Assembly (NCBI GenBank): GCA_035578155.1
Contig: JAPWDM010000004.1
Coordinates: 58,789,792 to 58,853,791 of the forward strand
Direction of reading: 5' to 3'
DNA length: 64,000 bases
Origin: Brachynemurus nebulosus
Lineage: Eukaryota; Arthropoda; Insecta; Neuroptera; Myrmeleontidae
Shown piece after piece: positions 24,573 through 35,640 of this stretch. A program made the translations under genes and the position numbers. Under the pieces are notes generated by a model. It did not search any database. It was not told the origin of the DNA and saw nothing but the letters and a program-made list of their open reading frames with translations. The stretch's first letter is position 1. Each line of letters opens with the position of its first letter.

Positions 24573-25053
24573 ACAGCGTCTATGTCAGACTGAAATTTTC
24601 TAATTGATGTATTCTTTGTAAATTTTTACTTGAAAATAAACAAATTATGTAATATTATGATAATAAATAATTATTCATTCAATCATTTGTTGAAAGGTCT
24701 ACTTATATGTAATTGGATATATTTTGGTAACTAAGGTACTTGCCGGCAGTGATGGAAAAAAACAGTTTTTTTTAAAATTTTTATTTTAATTTATAAAACA
24801 AAATGTTCAGAATGTTTTAACGGTATGTTCCTATGTTTTAAATCATGTGTTTATTAGTTTAATTTAAACATATGTTTCAAACATTTTAAACTCGTTTTAA
24901 ATAGGTTTAATTCTTTTAATTGAACCACATGGAAAAAAACTTTTCGTCTTAAAATGCCTGAATTTGACAGTCACTGGCATAAAATAACTATATAATACTG
25001 TACATAATTATGTACTATTAATTTATAATAAATGGCAATCATTAGCTTTTCAG

Positions 25054-25055
<2 letters not shown>
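24573..25055. other. No gene recognised
   Basis: Contains CAGTGATGGAAAAAAACAG at 24751, which looks like a hAT-type terminus, and a run of TTTAAAC-rich sequence that resembles 32935-33040. No partner end. Confidence 0.4.

Positions 25056-25146
<91 letters not shown>
25056..25146. repeat. (TA)n microsatellite at the 5' truncation of Gypsy element 1
   Basis: About 45 TA dinucleotides; the next base begins in the middle of a gag gene. Confidence 0.95.
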
Positions 25147-25147
<1 letters not shown>

Positions 25148-25795
25148 CCAAGCTGCATTAGATTGCTTTTTAACCGGCTTGAATAGGAATATAGGTAATA
25201 TAGTGCGTGCCTTCCAACCCAAAACTTTGGGAGAGGCATGGCAATGTGTGCAACGGAATTAAACGTTTACTATAAACAGACCCAATATGGTAATAGGGAC
25301 AGACCAGCAAAACAGACAAATACACAACCACCAAAACAAATTATAAGATATATACAAACACAACCACAGCCCCAAATTCCATATACACCTAAGCAACATT
25401 TTAATCAAAATATCCAACCAGCACAGAATATATTCGAAAATTGCCCCAGACTACAATATGTGCCGCAAAATCAGCGAAATTTCAATAATTTCAATCAACA
25501 ATCGATTAGACATAACCCAAGTACCTCACAAAGTTCAATCCGTCCACAACAGCTACCACAAAGTAATCGTTTCATACCCGAACCAATGGATACTAGTTCA
25601 GGGAACACTAGACGCATTAATACAAACAATAATAATATGTTTAGACAGATAGGACCACCAAGAGTAGTATCTAAAGAATTATTTAACACAGAAAATAATT
25701 ATGACGGACAAGAATATGATGAGGAGATGGTAAAACAATTAAACTCATTCGAGTATCAGCTCAACGAGGAACCTCAACCCGTTGAATTTGATTAA
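25147..25795 (+). pseudogene. gag C-terminal part, frameshifted
   Basis: The first frame (from the TA tract) has LDCFLTGLNRNIGNIVRAFQ, then PKTLGEAWQCV, and stops at 25260-25262. It is the end of a retrotransposon capsid-like domain. A second frame from 25238 continues with TELNVYYKQTQYGNRDRPA and a long Gln/Asn/Pro-rich tail ending PVEFD at 25795. The junction is a single-step frameshift, so neither piece starts at its own methionine. No CCHC zinc knuckle is visible, as is usual for many errantiviral Gag proteins. The N-terminal half is lost with the 5' end of the element. Confidence 0.7.
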
Positions 25796-25905
25796 ACAGA
25801 TTTGAATAACGTAAATTACGTAGAGGATGAGGGTTTTCTGCCTACAGCCTCGAATCTGCCGAATACATAGAGTTAAATCTCCAGCAAACAAAAAACGAGA
25901 CGTTA

Positions 25906-26616
25906 CCTTATATATTAATTGGGAACGGACCACACATACTCAGATTCCTCATTGATACCGGAGCGGACAATAACTTTATCGACCCTAAGCATACGGACAA
26001 AATGACGTTAATACCAACCGATATTGAAGTAAAAACTGCTTTAAACACACATAAAATCAATAGCAAAATTTGTGTACAATACCTAAAAGAATTGAACAAC
26101 AAAGAACCGCTGGAATTCTTAGTGTTCAAATTTCACTATTTCTTTGACGGTATTATAGGTAACCAGACATTACGACAATTACAAACAAAAATAAATTACG
26201 ACAATCATACTATACAATTCGGTAATAAAGTAAATAGAATCTATTATAAACCGTGTATCACACCGCTAGTATTCACGCTTGAAGCACGCGAACAACGATT
26301 AGTAGAAGTACTCACACTAGTTAAAAATGGTGGCATATTAGTACCTAGTAGTAAGTTAAATCATCACGTCCAAACTGTTAATGGGATATATACAGCATAT
26401 AATAATAAAACTAAAATATTTATCGCTAATAATTCTGACGAAAAACAACACATTATCATAACACAACCACTGAATAGTGAATCGTTAAATAACTACATGG
26501 AAATCAACAATATCAATACACACGAACCAATGGATGTGGATTACTCTGACAACTATAAATTCGTTACCGACAACATACGGATGAAGCATTTAAACAAAAA
26601 GAACAAAATGCTTTAA
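25906..26616 (+). pseudogene. pol, aspartic protease region
   Basis: The frame reads ILIGNG, then FLIDTGADNNFI, with the DTGA active-site signature at 25954-25965, and runs to TAA 26614-26616. Downstream residues (VLTLVKNGGILVPSS and others) correspond to the region between protease and reverse transcriptase. Upstream, 25796-25905 holds the expected gag-pol overlap but with two stops. An internal ATG at 26002 is not a real start. The protease core looks complete, but the polyprotein cannot be made because of the stop before the reverse transcriptase. Confidence 0.75.
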
Positions 26617-26627
26617 TCAACTTATGT

Positions 26628-27994
26628 ATGGGCTACAGGGACATCTTTTACACACCTGATCAACCAATGACGTTTACATCTGATGTCAAGCACTCAATCA
26701 CCACGAAAGACGACCTGCCAATATACACACGAAGTTACAGATACCCACATGTTCATAAAGAAGAAATAGCAAGGCAAATCGATGAAATGCTCGAGAAAAA
26801 TATTATCAGACCATCAAACTCTCCATGGTCATCACCAATATGGATTGTGGCCAAGAAAGCTGATGCTTCTGGAAAGAAGAAATGACGGCTAGCTATCGAT
26901 TATAGAAAACTCAATGAAAAGACCATAGACGACAAGTACCCGTTGCCAAACATCAACGACATCCTGGATAAACTGGGAAAATGTTACTATTTCACTACTT
27001 TGGATCTCGCATCAGGTTATCACCAGATTGAGATGGACCCCAAAGACATTCCCAAGACAGCATTCACCGCAGACAATGGTCACTACGAGTTCACACGAAT
27101 GACATTCGGGTTGAAGAATGCCCCAGCCACATTTCAACGCGTCATGGATAATATGTTGAGGGAATATATCGGTAATAACGTCTTAGTATATATGGATCAT
27201 ATAATAATATTCTCTGCATCATTAACAGAGCGCATGGATATGTTGGGGGAAGTCTTCGAAAAATTGAGGCAACACAATTTCAAAACACAATTGGACAAAT
27301 GCGAATTTTTGCACAAAGAAATCGACTTTTTGGGCCATGTAGTCACTACAGAAGGTATCAAGCCTAATCCTCGAAAGGTCGAAGCTATCAAACAATTTCC
27401 ACTACCGAAGACCACAACAGAAATCGAATCGTTTCTTGGATTATTGGGATATTACCGAAAGTTCATAAAGGACTTTGCAAAAATTACAAGACCGATGACC
27501 AAACGCTTACGCAAGGACGTCAAAATCAACATAAATGATCCAGTATACGTTAAGTGTTTTGAATATTGCAAGACATTATTAATGGGTGATCCAATTTTAC
27601 AATATACGATTTTGAAAAACCTTTCATTTTAACGACAGATGCTTCTAATTATGCAGTCGGAGCTGTGTTATCCCAGGGACCAGTAGGACAAGATAAACCA
27701 ATTTGTAAGGCATCCAGAACCCTCAATAAGGCAGAACAGAATTACAGCACCATTGAGAAAGAATTATTGGCAATAGTATGAGCAAGTAAGCAATTCAGAC
27801 CATAATTATTTGGACAAAAATTCAACATACTCACCGACCACAAACCGTTGAATTGGGTATTTTCCTTAAAGGAACCAAACTCAAAGCTCGTACGTTGGAA
27901 AATCAAGTTATTGGACTACATCTTTGATATTGACTACAAACCAGGGAAGGTAAACACCAATGCTGACGCACTCAGTAGAATACAAACAACTTAG
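26628..27994 (+). pseudogene. pol, reverse transcriptase and RNase H, multiple breaks
   Basis: Reverse transcriptase frame: KNIIRPSNSPWSSPIWIVAK, a TGA at 26883-26885, then RLAIDYRKLNEKT, TTLDLASGYHQ (first catalytic Asp), FGLKNAPATFQR and the YxDD box reading YMDH at 27189-27200, so the last catalytic Asp is His. The frame closes at 27632. A shifted frame then gives the RNase H part ([40 protein letters not shown]) with stops at 27779 and 27803, ending at 27992-27994. Gypsy-type by gene order and wording. Not functional. Confidence 0.85.
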
Positions 27995-28048
27995 CTAAAT
28001 GCCTTAACATCTAATGAAGTCTAGGCGGCCCATCCAAAAGAAGAAAAT

Positions 28049-29227
28049 TTGAATGAAGGAATACGCATCTCGGAACAATCACTCAACGAATTTTCCAACC
28101 AAATCATCATCAGTACAGGACTACGAAAAAAGGTATACACCGAAAATTATTACAAAACAAGAAAACGAACAACAATTGAAGTAATTGAAACACCAACAGA
28201 ACAACAGTGTATCAATTTAGTAAAAGAATATTTCTCACCAAACAAACTTAATGCTATATTAACTGACGATGACACAATAAGGGTACTAAATCAAGTATAT
28301 GATAAATATTTGTTTAAATATAAAATAATTAGGTGCATGAAATTACTAACTGACATACAGGACATAGACGAACGGACCAAATTAATTAAGGAATACCACA
28401 AAATATCAATTCACCGCGGAATTGAAGAAACGTTAAAACCTTTAAAACGAAATTATTATTTTGATAACATGAAATCAAAAATAACTACCTACATAAATAC
28501 ATGCGACACTTGCCTTAAATTTGAATACGAAAGACATCCTTTACGATTGAAACAAGAACAAACCGAACAAGTGACTAAACCCTTCGAATTACTTCATATA
28601 GACATACTTCACATAGAGAAAAATAATGTATTAACTATTTTAGATAAATTTAGTAGATATGGGGAATGTACCATAATACCCTTTAGAAATTCAAAAGAAG
28701 TGCTGAAAGTAATTAAAAATTATATAGCTAGGAACGGAATCCTCCAAAAAATAGTTCATGACTACGGCTTAGAATTTTCAAACGTAGATGTTAGGGAATT
28801 TCTTAAAATGTACGGTATTGAACATCATATTACCTCTGCACGTAATTCAACCGGTAATTCTCCAGTAGAACAACTACATAATACTATATTAGAAATATTA
28901 CGAATATTAAAGGAAAAGAAAAAACTACCATTAGATAAGTTATTAGATTTAACCATGATTACTTATAATAATTAAATTCATTCTAGTATACCATTTACAT
29001 CCTTTGAAGTAATTAAAGGAGTTCGCGACAATACAATCCTACAACCCAATAGAGACGCATTAACAGAATACACTAAAGTGCGACAAGATGAAATAAAAAT
29101 TATTAACGAAATTATACAAACACAAAATGAAAAACAAAAACAAAAATTAAACGATAATAATGACCAAAGACAAGAACCACCCCAATTAGAGATAGGAAAC
29201 AAAGTATACGTTAAGAACAACCAATGA
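28049..29227 (+). pseudogene. pol, integrase
   Basis: The open frame 28049-28975 carries the HHCC zinc-binding module (HKISIHRG, then CDTC) and a DDE core: HIDIL, HDYGLEF and NSPVEQLHNT supply D, D and E, so the catalytic residues seem kept. The frame stops at 28973-28975, and a shifted frame continues to 29227 with the C-terminal part (EVIKGVRDN, LEIGNKVYVKN). The first ATG is not the natural start, because integrase is cut from the Pol polyprotein. Just downstream (29261-29269) TTTTTACAG is a good splice-acceptor site, in the place where errantiviral env mRNA is usually spliced. Confidence 0.75.
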
Positions 29228-29279
29228 AATGAAATAAATGAAACCTAAACGAAAATAATATTTTTACAGGTTTTTAACG

Positions 29280-30872
29280 ATGACGAACGCACAACGAATA
29301 GAATACCATGATATTTCCCACACGAAAGGACTAATTGCACTTAACTTAGGTAGTACTAGGATAGTTTCACATTACAATAATTTAATTCATATTGTTAATG
29401 TAACTAGTATTAGAAGCACATTAGAACATTTAAAGTATAATATTTACAATATTGAGTTTAACGAAACACTATATTACAATATCAAGAATTTAAAGGATTT
29501 ATACAGTAGGATCGAAAGAAATTTAGATAACTTGGAACCTAAAGTAAAAGGCAGTAAAAGAGGTTTAATTAACGGGTTCAATAATTAAAACAATATCGGG
29601 AAACATGGATAACAATCATGCAATCAGAATAAATAAACAAACAGAAACATTAAAATATAATGAACTATTAATAAAAGAAAGAATAAATCAACAACATAAA
29701 TTAAATACGCAAATGTTAGAACGTTTTAATAATGTCACGGAGTTCATTAATGCTGAACAAACCAAATTAAAAATCCTTGCTAACGCAATGAAAACTTACC
29801 CACGCATTGAACAACAACTATTTCAATCTCAATATTACTCCAGTTCAGTCACAATTGCAATATTTGGATCAACATATTAACGACATAGTATTATCAATAG
29901 AATTAGCTAAATTAAGTATAATTTCCAAACACATTCTTACACGAAACGAACTAAAATTAGTATATACCAATTTGAAAGAAAATATCGAAATTTTAAGCGA
30001 CGAACACCTATATTAATTATTAAAATTAAAAGCTTATTACAACGGAACTAACATCATATTTGCAGTCATGATCCCTCAATTTAAATCTGATACTTTTAAC
30101 ACTGTTAAAATACGTTCACTCCCAGAAAAACATCAAGTAATCAAACCGAAAACCAATCTGATCCTACAAAATAAAACCCACTTCCAATTCCTCGAAAAGA
30201 CTTACGATAAAATAGAACAGGAATATATTTGCCCACCTGTGAAGTTAACACCAAAGGGAGCCAACACCTGCGAAATCAAGATATTGGAAAATATGCCAGC
30301 CCAATGTACCTTACATCGTACCATGGAAGAAGAATTTATTGAAGAAATAAAAAAAACACATCATTGTAATAACCAACCACGCAATCAACATCACAAATAA
30401 TTGCGGAAAAAACATCACCAATTTTATTGGCAAGCTCCATATCATAACAAATCTGTGCTACGTCACAATCAATCAAGTAACATATGAGACGTTAAGCAGT
30501 TCAACCAACAACATAATCCTGGAACAAATCCTTTATAATACAGTTAATATTACTGACATTTCTAAATACATTAATTTAGATTTGTTGCAGTTAAAACATT
30601 TGGAAAACACAGACACTTTAAAACTTATGAAAATACAACATTACACGCACATCAGTATCACAGCCATCATCATTGGAATTCTAATAGCAACATACATAGG
30701 ATGTACCACATATCGAACCATACATACCACATATTATACCCACCACCAGTGGGAAATGCAGTCGTCCAATTCCCTTTTAAAATTGAACTCCCTTCTTAAG
30801 GAGGGAGGAGTTATGAATTCTGGACTAACCACCTTAATGGAACATCAGCTAATCTTCAAACTACTTCATTAA
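29280..30872 (+). pseudogene. env remnant (errantivirus-type envelope gene), fragmented
   Basis: Position after integrase and a motif KRGLINGF, following a basic stretch near 29549-29578, identify this as an insect errantiviral envelope gene of the F-type fusion class; the basic stretch corresponds to the usual cleavage site. The gene is cut into at least five frames (29280-29588, 29605-29880, 29807-30016, 30068-30400, 30582-30872) by frameshifts and stops. A hydrophobic segment near 30656-30710 (IIIGILIATYIG) is the likely membrane anchor, followed by a short tail. It is an old endogenous copy and cannot be expressed as a whole protein. Confidence 0.75.
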
Positions 30873-31219
30873 AAACACCCATAGGATATGTAACCAATGT
30901 CATACAAATTTCAAGAGAAAGTTAGTCAACGTATGAACTAATATCCATTAATTATACCTACAGGATACCCACAGGATTTCAAAAAGTAACAGGAAATTCA
31001 GCTGTATATAAGTCAAGACAAAATTAGGACAAACAACAGTCGTTCAAACCAAGGCTAACCGGAGTCAACTACTTATTAACTCGATCACCGTGCGGTGGTA
31101 AAGTAAATATTATTATAATACTTTTAACTTGTATAAAATTTGAAATTGTTTTATTATTATTTTCAACTTGTAATTTTGTGAAAATAAATTTTTTTTTAAA
31201 CATAAACTTCTATCGAGTT

Positions 31220-31222
<3 letters not shown>
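30809..31222 (+). repeat. 3' LTR of Gypsy element 1
   Basis: Starts right after the polypurine tract (AGTTATGAATT), contains a TATA-like CTGTATATAAGTC at about 31002 and an AATAAA-like signal near 31180, and ends near TTCTATCGAGTTTATT against (TA)n. There is no 5' LTR to compare with, so the borders are approximate. Confidence 0.6.

Positions 31223-31292
<70 letters not shown>
31222..31292. repeat. (TA)n microsatellite
   Basis: About 35 TA dinucleotides at the right end of Gypsy element 1, plausibly its target. Confidence 0.95.
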
Positions 31293-31295
<3 letters not shown>

Positions 31296-33382
31296 AAATT
31301 CCTTAATCTAGAAAAAAAAATTTCTAAAATTCTGAATTATAAGACTTTTTAAACACCGTGTAAGTTCATAACTTCTTAAACACACAGTGTACATTCGGCA
31401 GTTGACTGTATCTATTACATATCATAGACATCGCGATCGTGGTTGCTCTTTATAGTACACATGTTTTGGCGGGCATTGATGTATATAAATAAGTTCGGCT
31501 GTCAGTTGACAAGCCATTTTAAGTTTTTGTTTTTGCAACTTCCAGGTTTTTAAATTGGGAGGTGAGGCATTTAAAAATTAATTAAAAATTAATATTTTTA
31601 TTTTCTGTCGTTAAAACAATAACATTTTTTAAATTTTTTGTCTTAAATTTATTTTTGTTTGTTTAAAATGCCCCAGCACTGAATTGTTTAAGAAACTTTT
31701 TGATAATTTTCATGCTACATTTTGTTGTCGTGTTGTTTGATATTTAATTGAATTATTTTTTTAAGTTGGCAGATTTTAATTGTTAAAGATGACACTCATT
31801 ACATAATTATTATATGATGAATTGAGCTAACAAGTAAAGTTGTCTTTGCTTAAAATGACGGTTTCCGGAAAATTACTTCTGATACAACATGCAATGATGG
31901 AATTTGGTGTGGCCAATTAGAAAGAAGCATTCGTAAAGGGAGTGATCGTATAACTGTCAATTTCCATAAGAATTAGTGCCGATCACATCATAAAACATAA
32001 ATTTTTCACAACAATAACTAAGATAAGTGAAATCTGATCTTGCCAATTTCTTTTGTCTGTGATAACTTTCATACAAGTGATAACTGGACTAACTTGGTCA
32101 ACTTCTTCTAACCAATTCTAATCGTGTTGAAATCTTAGTTGAATCATTCAGTTTTTATAACTTACTGAATGAACAATTTTTAATCAGAAACCATATTTAA
32201 TTCAAGCTAAAACTAATTTTATTTTGTAAATTATTTTAATACTGGCTCTTCTTTATTATGTTGGTGTTTTTTTTTTATTGGCTTTTATTTGCTACAGTAC
32301 TGACTATATTTTCTCTGTAAATTTACTATTTTCTGTATTTTCTGAACCTTGGTTAATTCTTGTTACATTTCTACAAAGCTATTTAATTATCTTTTAGTTT
32401 TTATTGGTTTTTCATAAAATCTACTTATGTGTTGACTGTCTGCCAAGTTTTAACCGATCAGGAATGTAAATTAACTACTCACGTAACTTTCTTTAAATTA
32501 TTTTTGTAGTGATTTATCTTGTGCGTTTCATAAAATTAATTAATTCCGCGTGTACTTATCTTTTCTAATTTTGTTTTGTATTTTTTTTCGTTACGTTTAC
32601 ACTGCGATTTAGCTAATTTTGTGTCATCTAGTAAATTTCATGATCGTTAAATACTCAAAATTTATTTTACTTGCTCTAGTCAAACAACAAAATTGTAAAG
32701 TTAGAATTATTGTTAACTATTTTAAAAGCTCAAAACAATTTTTATATTATGGCTATTCAACTGACTGATAATTGTTAAATAATTCCGCTTGATCATAAGT
32801 AGTGGAATAAGTGTCTACATAAATTTAATCCTCCTAACAGAAATATTTAAATAAATTTAGTTTAATTAAAAAATTAAATTAATTTTTAAACATTGACTGT
32901 TCAGAACACAGTAATATGTAATTTTTTTTTATCCGTTTTAAACATAGTTTAAAACACTTTAATTTTAAATATTGTTTATTTAGATTGTGTTTCAAACAGT
33001 GTTTAAAACATGTGATTTAAAACACTTTGTTTTCAACTTGCCAACCCTGTTTGCGGGTAATAAAACCTGTTGATTAATACGGCCTAAAATTCATAAATCG
33101 TGCAAATATCTGTGCAGTCATACCAATGTTTCACGCATGCAAGCCTCAGACACCAACAAGTATCGCCATCCCACATATTGTCTCCAGTAATGAGCCATAT
33201 ATCAAAAGATGAGATTTCGTTGCTCGAATACTTCTAGAATTAATATTGTTAATTGTTTTTCTGTTCAACTAATTTTGTTCTTCAGTTCTTCTTTTTGTTA
33301 ATTCAGTTTACTAAATTAATTGTACATTTGTCATGAAAATTACACATAAGCCTTATAATGCTTCTAATACCTGAAAGTCTTT
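31293..33382. other. No coding region; possible LTR-like promoter region
   Basis: Two kb without a credible frame. Around 31478-31510 GATGTATATAAATAAGTTCG followed by GCTGTCAGTTGACAAG looks like a TATA box with an initiator, as in LTRs or core promoters. 32935-33040 is rich in GTTTAAAAC and resembles 24830-24940. I cannot assign the segment to an element. Confidence 0.4.
31478..31515 (+). promoter_or_regulatory. Candidate TATA/initiator promoter
   Basis: TATATAAATA followed about 20 bp later by TCAGTT, an arthropod initiator. No gene starts downstream, so it may be a leftover LTR promoter. Weak call. Confidence 0.3.
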
Positions 33383-33654
33383 TTACACCCTGTAATGTTG
33401 TGACTGATCAGTGGCGTTTCGACTGACTACTTGCCAGGTTGGTGCCACTTTTGCGGCGATGTAACTGTTCGAGCGGCGGGCAATTCCGCTGGCGGTTTTA
33501 GTACAACGAACTTTCTTAGCGACGGCGACGTTCGGAATTCCTTTCTTAAGTTCGGGATGGTAGGCAATTATTTCGAATTTTGAATTGCCAATCCAGAATT
33601 CAAAGGTACAATTATTAACATTAAACATAAATATAAAAACTAAAGTGTTCATTC

Positions 33655-34435
33655 TCTAAATTTTTTCAAAAGAATAGCATTAAATACACCTTTTATTAAA
33701 TTTGAGTTTGGGTACGCTAAAATATATACATTGGCGAATTTAAGTCCTGTCACAACGAATGGACCTTCCCAAAGATAACTGAATTTCTTGAGATTTTTAT
33801 TTTTTGCCGATGAACGATGATGTGTTTTAAGTAATACTTTGTCGCCTATGGTATACGTTTTTACTCAATGCTTATCATGTCGTAATTTTCGAATTTTATC
33901 CATTTTTTTAGTTTTTTCTAACGCGATCAATCGTTTTTCTTCTATCGTTAAATCATTATTTACGGGAAACGGAATTAATTGGGTTATTGAATTATGAGAT
34001 TTCGTACCAAATAGTAATTCAATGGGTGTAAAACCTGTCGAATCGTTCGGGGTATTATTTATACAATATTCTATGTGTGGAATATATTCAGACCAAGAAG
34101 AATGTTTCGAGTAACAATAAGTTCTAAAAAGTCGATTTAATTCACGGTTAACACGTTCTTCTGTATTTGTTCTGGGGTTATAAACACTAACTGTATAAAC
34201 GTTAGTTCCTGCATTACATAAAAATTTTTGCCAAACTGGGGATACAAAAATTGAACCATGATCTGTAAGTAAATTTGTAACATGACCGTAGTTCGAGATA
34301 AAGGAATTTAAGATTTTATCAACACAATGTTTTGATGTCGCACCACGCATTGGGTATAATTTGACATACTTAGTGAAATTGTCTTTTATTGCGAAAATTA
34401 TGTTAACATCGAATTTTCCGGCTGCAAGCGGGCCG
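33655..34435 (-). pseudogene. Integrase, core and C-terminus (Gypsy element 2)
   Basis: From the transposon junction the frame reads YGPLAAGKFDVN, then NFTKYVKLYP and LLTDHGSIFVS (second catalytic Asp) and NPRTNTEERVNREL (catalytic Glu). After KLRHDKH a TGA (33865-33867) interrupts it. The same frame continues with YTIGDKVLLKTHHR and YLWEGPFVVTGL, the GPY/F-like C-terminal module, and ends near 33655. So one stop separates an otherwise continuous integrase end. The first catalytic Asp lies at the insertion site of the THAP/SWIM element. Confidence 0.75.
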
Positions 34436-34569
34436 TATTCGCCACGGGAACTGATTCCAGTGCCATCTGGTGGTTAAAAATAAAATCTCTTTATGACAAG
34501 TCAATTTAAAAAAGAAAATGATAGGAAAGTACAAACGTAACCAACTTTTTTTAACATAATTGATAATAA

Positions 34570-34945
34570 ACAATTTGAAATAAATACCAATGATATTATT
34601 AAGTATTTGGGTAATTCTAAAAGACCTTTAGTTGAAGGAGAACAGGTTTATAAAGCAAATCACATTATTGCATGTGGTTTGAAAGAAACAAGAAGCTCAG
34701 AATGCATACAAATAGCTGCTGTTTGTCAATCATCGTCTCAGGTGCAACAAGTGTATCAAATTGAAATGAAGCTAGAACTTTTCAATAATGAGATAAATAT
34801 TTCTGCAAAATGTTCTTGTATTGCGGATGCAGCAAAATGCAAGCACATTTTTGCAACATTAGTTTTTCTTTATCGGTTGGTTCTCTGGTTTTCTGTTTAT
34901 ATGTACTTACATAAACTAATTTTTCGTTTCTTTTTTTTCTGCTAA
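34570..34945 (+). CDS. SWIM-type zinc-finger protein, first exon, transposon-encoded
   Basis: The frame is open from about 34570; an ATG lies at 34607. The body reads PLVEGEQVYKANHIIACGLK and ends with CSCIADAAKCKHIFATLVFL, which has the CxC..CxH spacing of a SWIM zinc finger, a nucleic-acid- or protein-binding module found in Mutator-like and other transposon proteins. After the YR at about 34873 the sequence GGTTGGTTCT could be a splice donor, with TTTTATTTCTAG (35050-35061) and TCATTTTCAG (35152-35161) as acceptors for short acidic exons. The true start is unsure: no good methionine precedes 34607 in frame. Probably a remnant, but unbroken in this exon. Confidence 0.5.
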
Positions 34946-35224
34946 ATAATGATAAAATTTTTCTCCATAATGATACAAATTTCTTAATTGTTATTATGAA
35001 ATTCTTTCTAAACTGAACTTAATCCTACATTTCTATCCTTTCTTTTAAAATTTATTTCTAGCAATGATACGACTGAGTTAGAAAATGGGGGAAATATAAA
35101 AAAATAAATGTGATAAATATGCTGCTGGTATCTCTCTTACTGAAATGTGTGTCATTTTCAGGACAATAATGATGAAAGTTGTAAAGATTTAGATGACGAT
35201 GAACGTAAACTTTGCTCCAAAATG

Positions 35225-35530
35225 TTAATCCAAGGTACTTCCTTTATTATAATTAATACAAATATAGAATAAAATATTGTATACATAGAAAGGTAAATAT
35301 TCTTTTCGAGTACATTTAAATCTATAAAAATAATTAATAGTAGGAAACAAATCAATTTTAAAAAGTGTCGATGACAGATTCGCATTCTTGATAGCATACT
35401 GCATTTTTAAGGCTTTTAACCATTTTTGCTTTAATTTTTCATCACTGGGAAATTTATGAATGCCGTCTTTTTTACATTGTGGTATATTACATAATTTAAG
35501 TAAATTCTTTTTATTTATTTCACTCATCAT
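35225..35530 (-). CDS. THAP-type zinc-finger protein, N-terminal part, transposon-encoded
   Basis: A 101-codon minus frame starts MMSEINKKN and has CNIPQCKKDGIHKFPSDEKL, then KQKWLKALKM. The Cx3-4C pair followed by HKFP, charged residues and a Trp matches the first half of a THAP domain, the DNA-binding module of P-element, Kolobok and related transposases. The second half (AVPS box) is not seen, so an intron or decay must follow. It converges on the SWIM-type gene within the same terminal repeats. Confidence 0.5.
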   Translation of the reverse strand: MMSEINKKNLLKLCNIPQCKKDGIHKFPSDEKLKQKWLKALKMQYAIKNANLSSTLFKIDLFPTINYFYRFKCTRKEYLPFYVYNILFYICINYNKGSTLD

Positions 35531-35640
35531 TACAAATCACAGTAAACAATTGTCACAGGCCATGTATAAATACGACTTGTCATAGATAGCTTTTATTTTT
35601 AACCACCAGACGACACTAGAATCAGTTCCCATGGCGAATA

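Larger units (their letters stand above)
25147..31222 (+). mobile_element. Gypsy/errantivirus-like LTR element with env, 5'-truncated and dead
   Basis: Order on + is gag end, protease, reverse transcriptase, RNase H, integrase, env, 3' LTR: the layout of insect errantiviruses (Gypsy superfamily). The 5' LTR, leader and most of gag are missing, the sequence beginning at a (TA)n tract. A purine-rich tract (AAGGAGGGAGGAG, 30798-30810) precedes the 3' LTR, which ends at another (TA)n tract; errantiviruses are known to prefer TATA-like targets. Stops and frameshifts occur in every gene, and one catalytic residue of the reverse transcriptase is changed. Base composition is A-rich on the sense strand, as often in such elements. 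Confidence 0.85.
34436..35640. mobile_element. DNA transposon with SWIM-like and THAP-like ORFs, nested in integrase
   Basis: Both ends share an inverted repeat of about 60 bp. The left begins TATTCGCCACGGGAACTGAT, then TCCAGTGCCATCTGGTGG, and the right ends CCACCAGACGACACTAGAAT, then CAGTTCCCATGGCGAATA; both continue with TTAAAAATAAAA/TTTTATTTTTAA. The flanking integrase frame rejoins across it, which proves insertion. Target duplication is uncertain: TA may be part of the repeat or the target. It carries a + strand SWIM-type frame on the left and a - strand THAP-type frame on the right, facing each other. Superfamily not certain. Confidence 0.75.

Noticed and set aside
24751..33050. One large hAT element enclosing Gypsy element 1
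   Set aside because: CAGTGATGGAAAAAAACAG on the left has no inverted counterpart near 33050; only loose GTTTAAAAC-rich similarity.
31293..33380. A host gene downstream of the TATA/initiator-like site
   Set aside because: No frame, splice pattern or domain follows for 2 kb.
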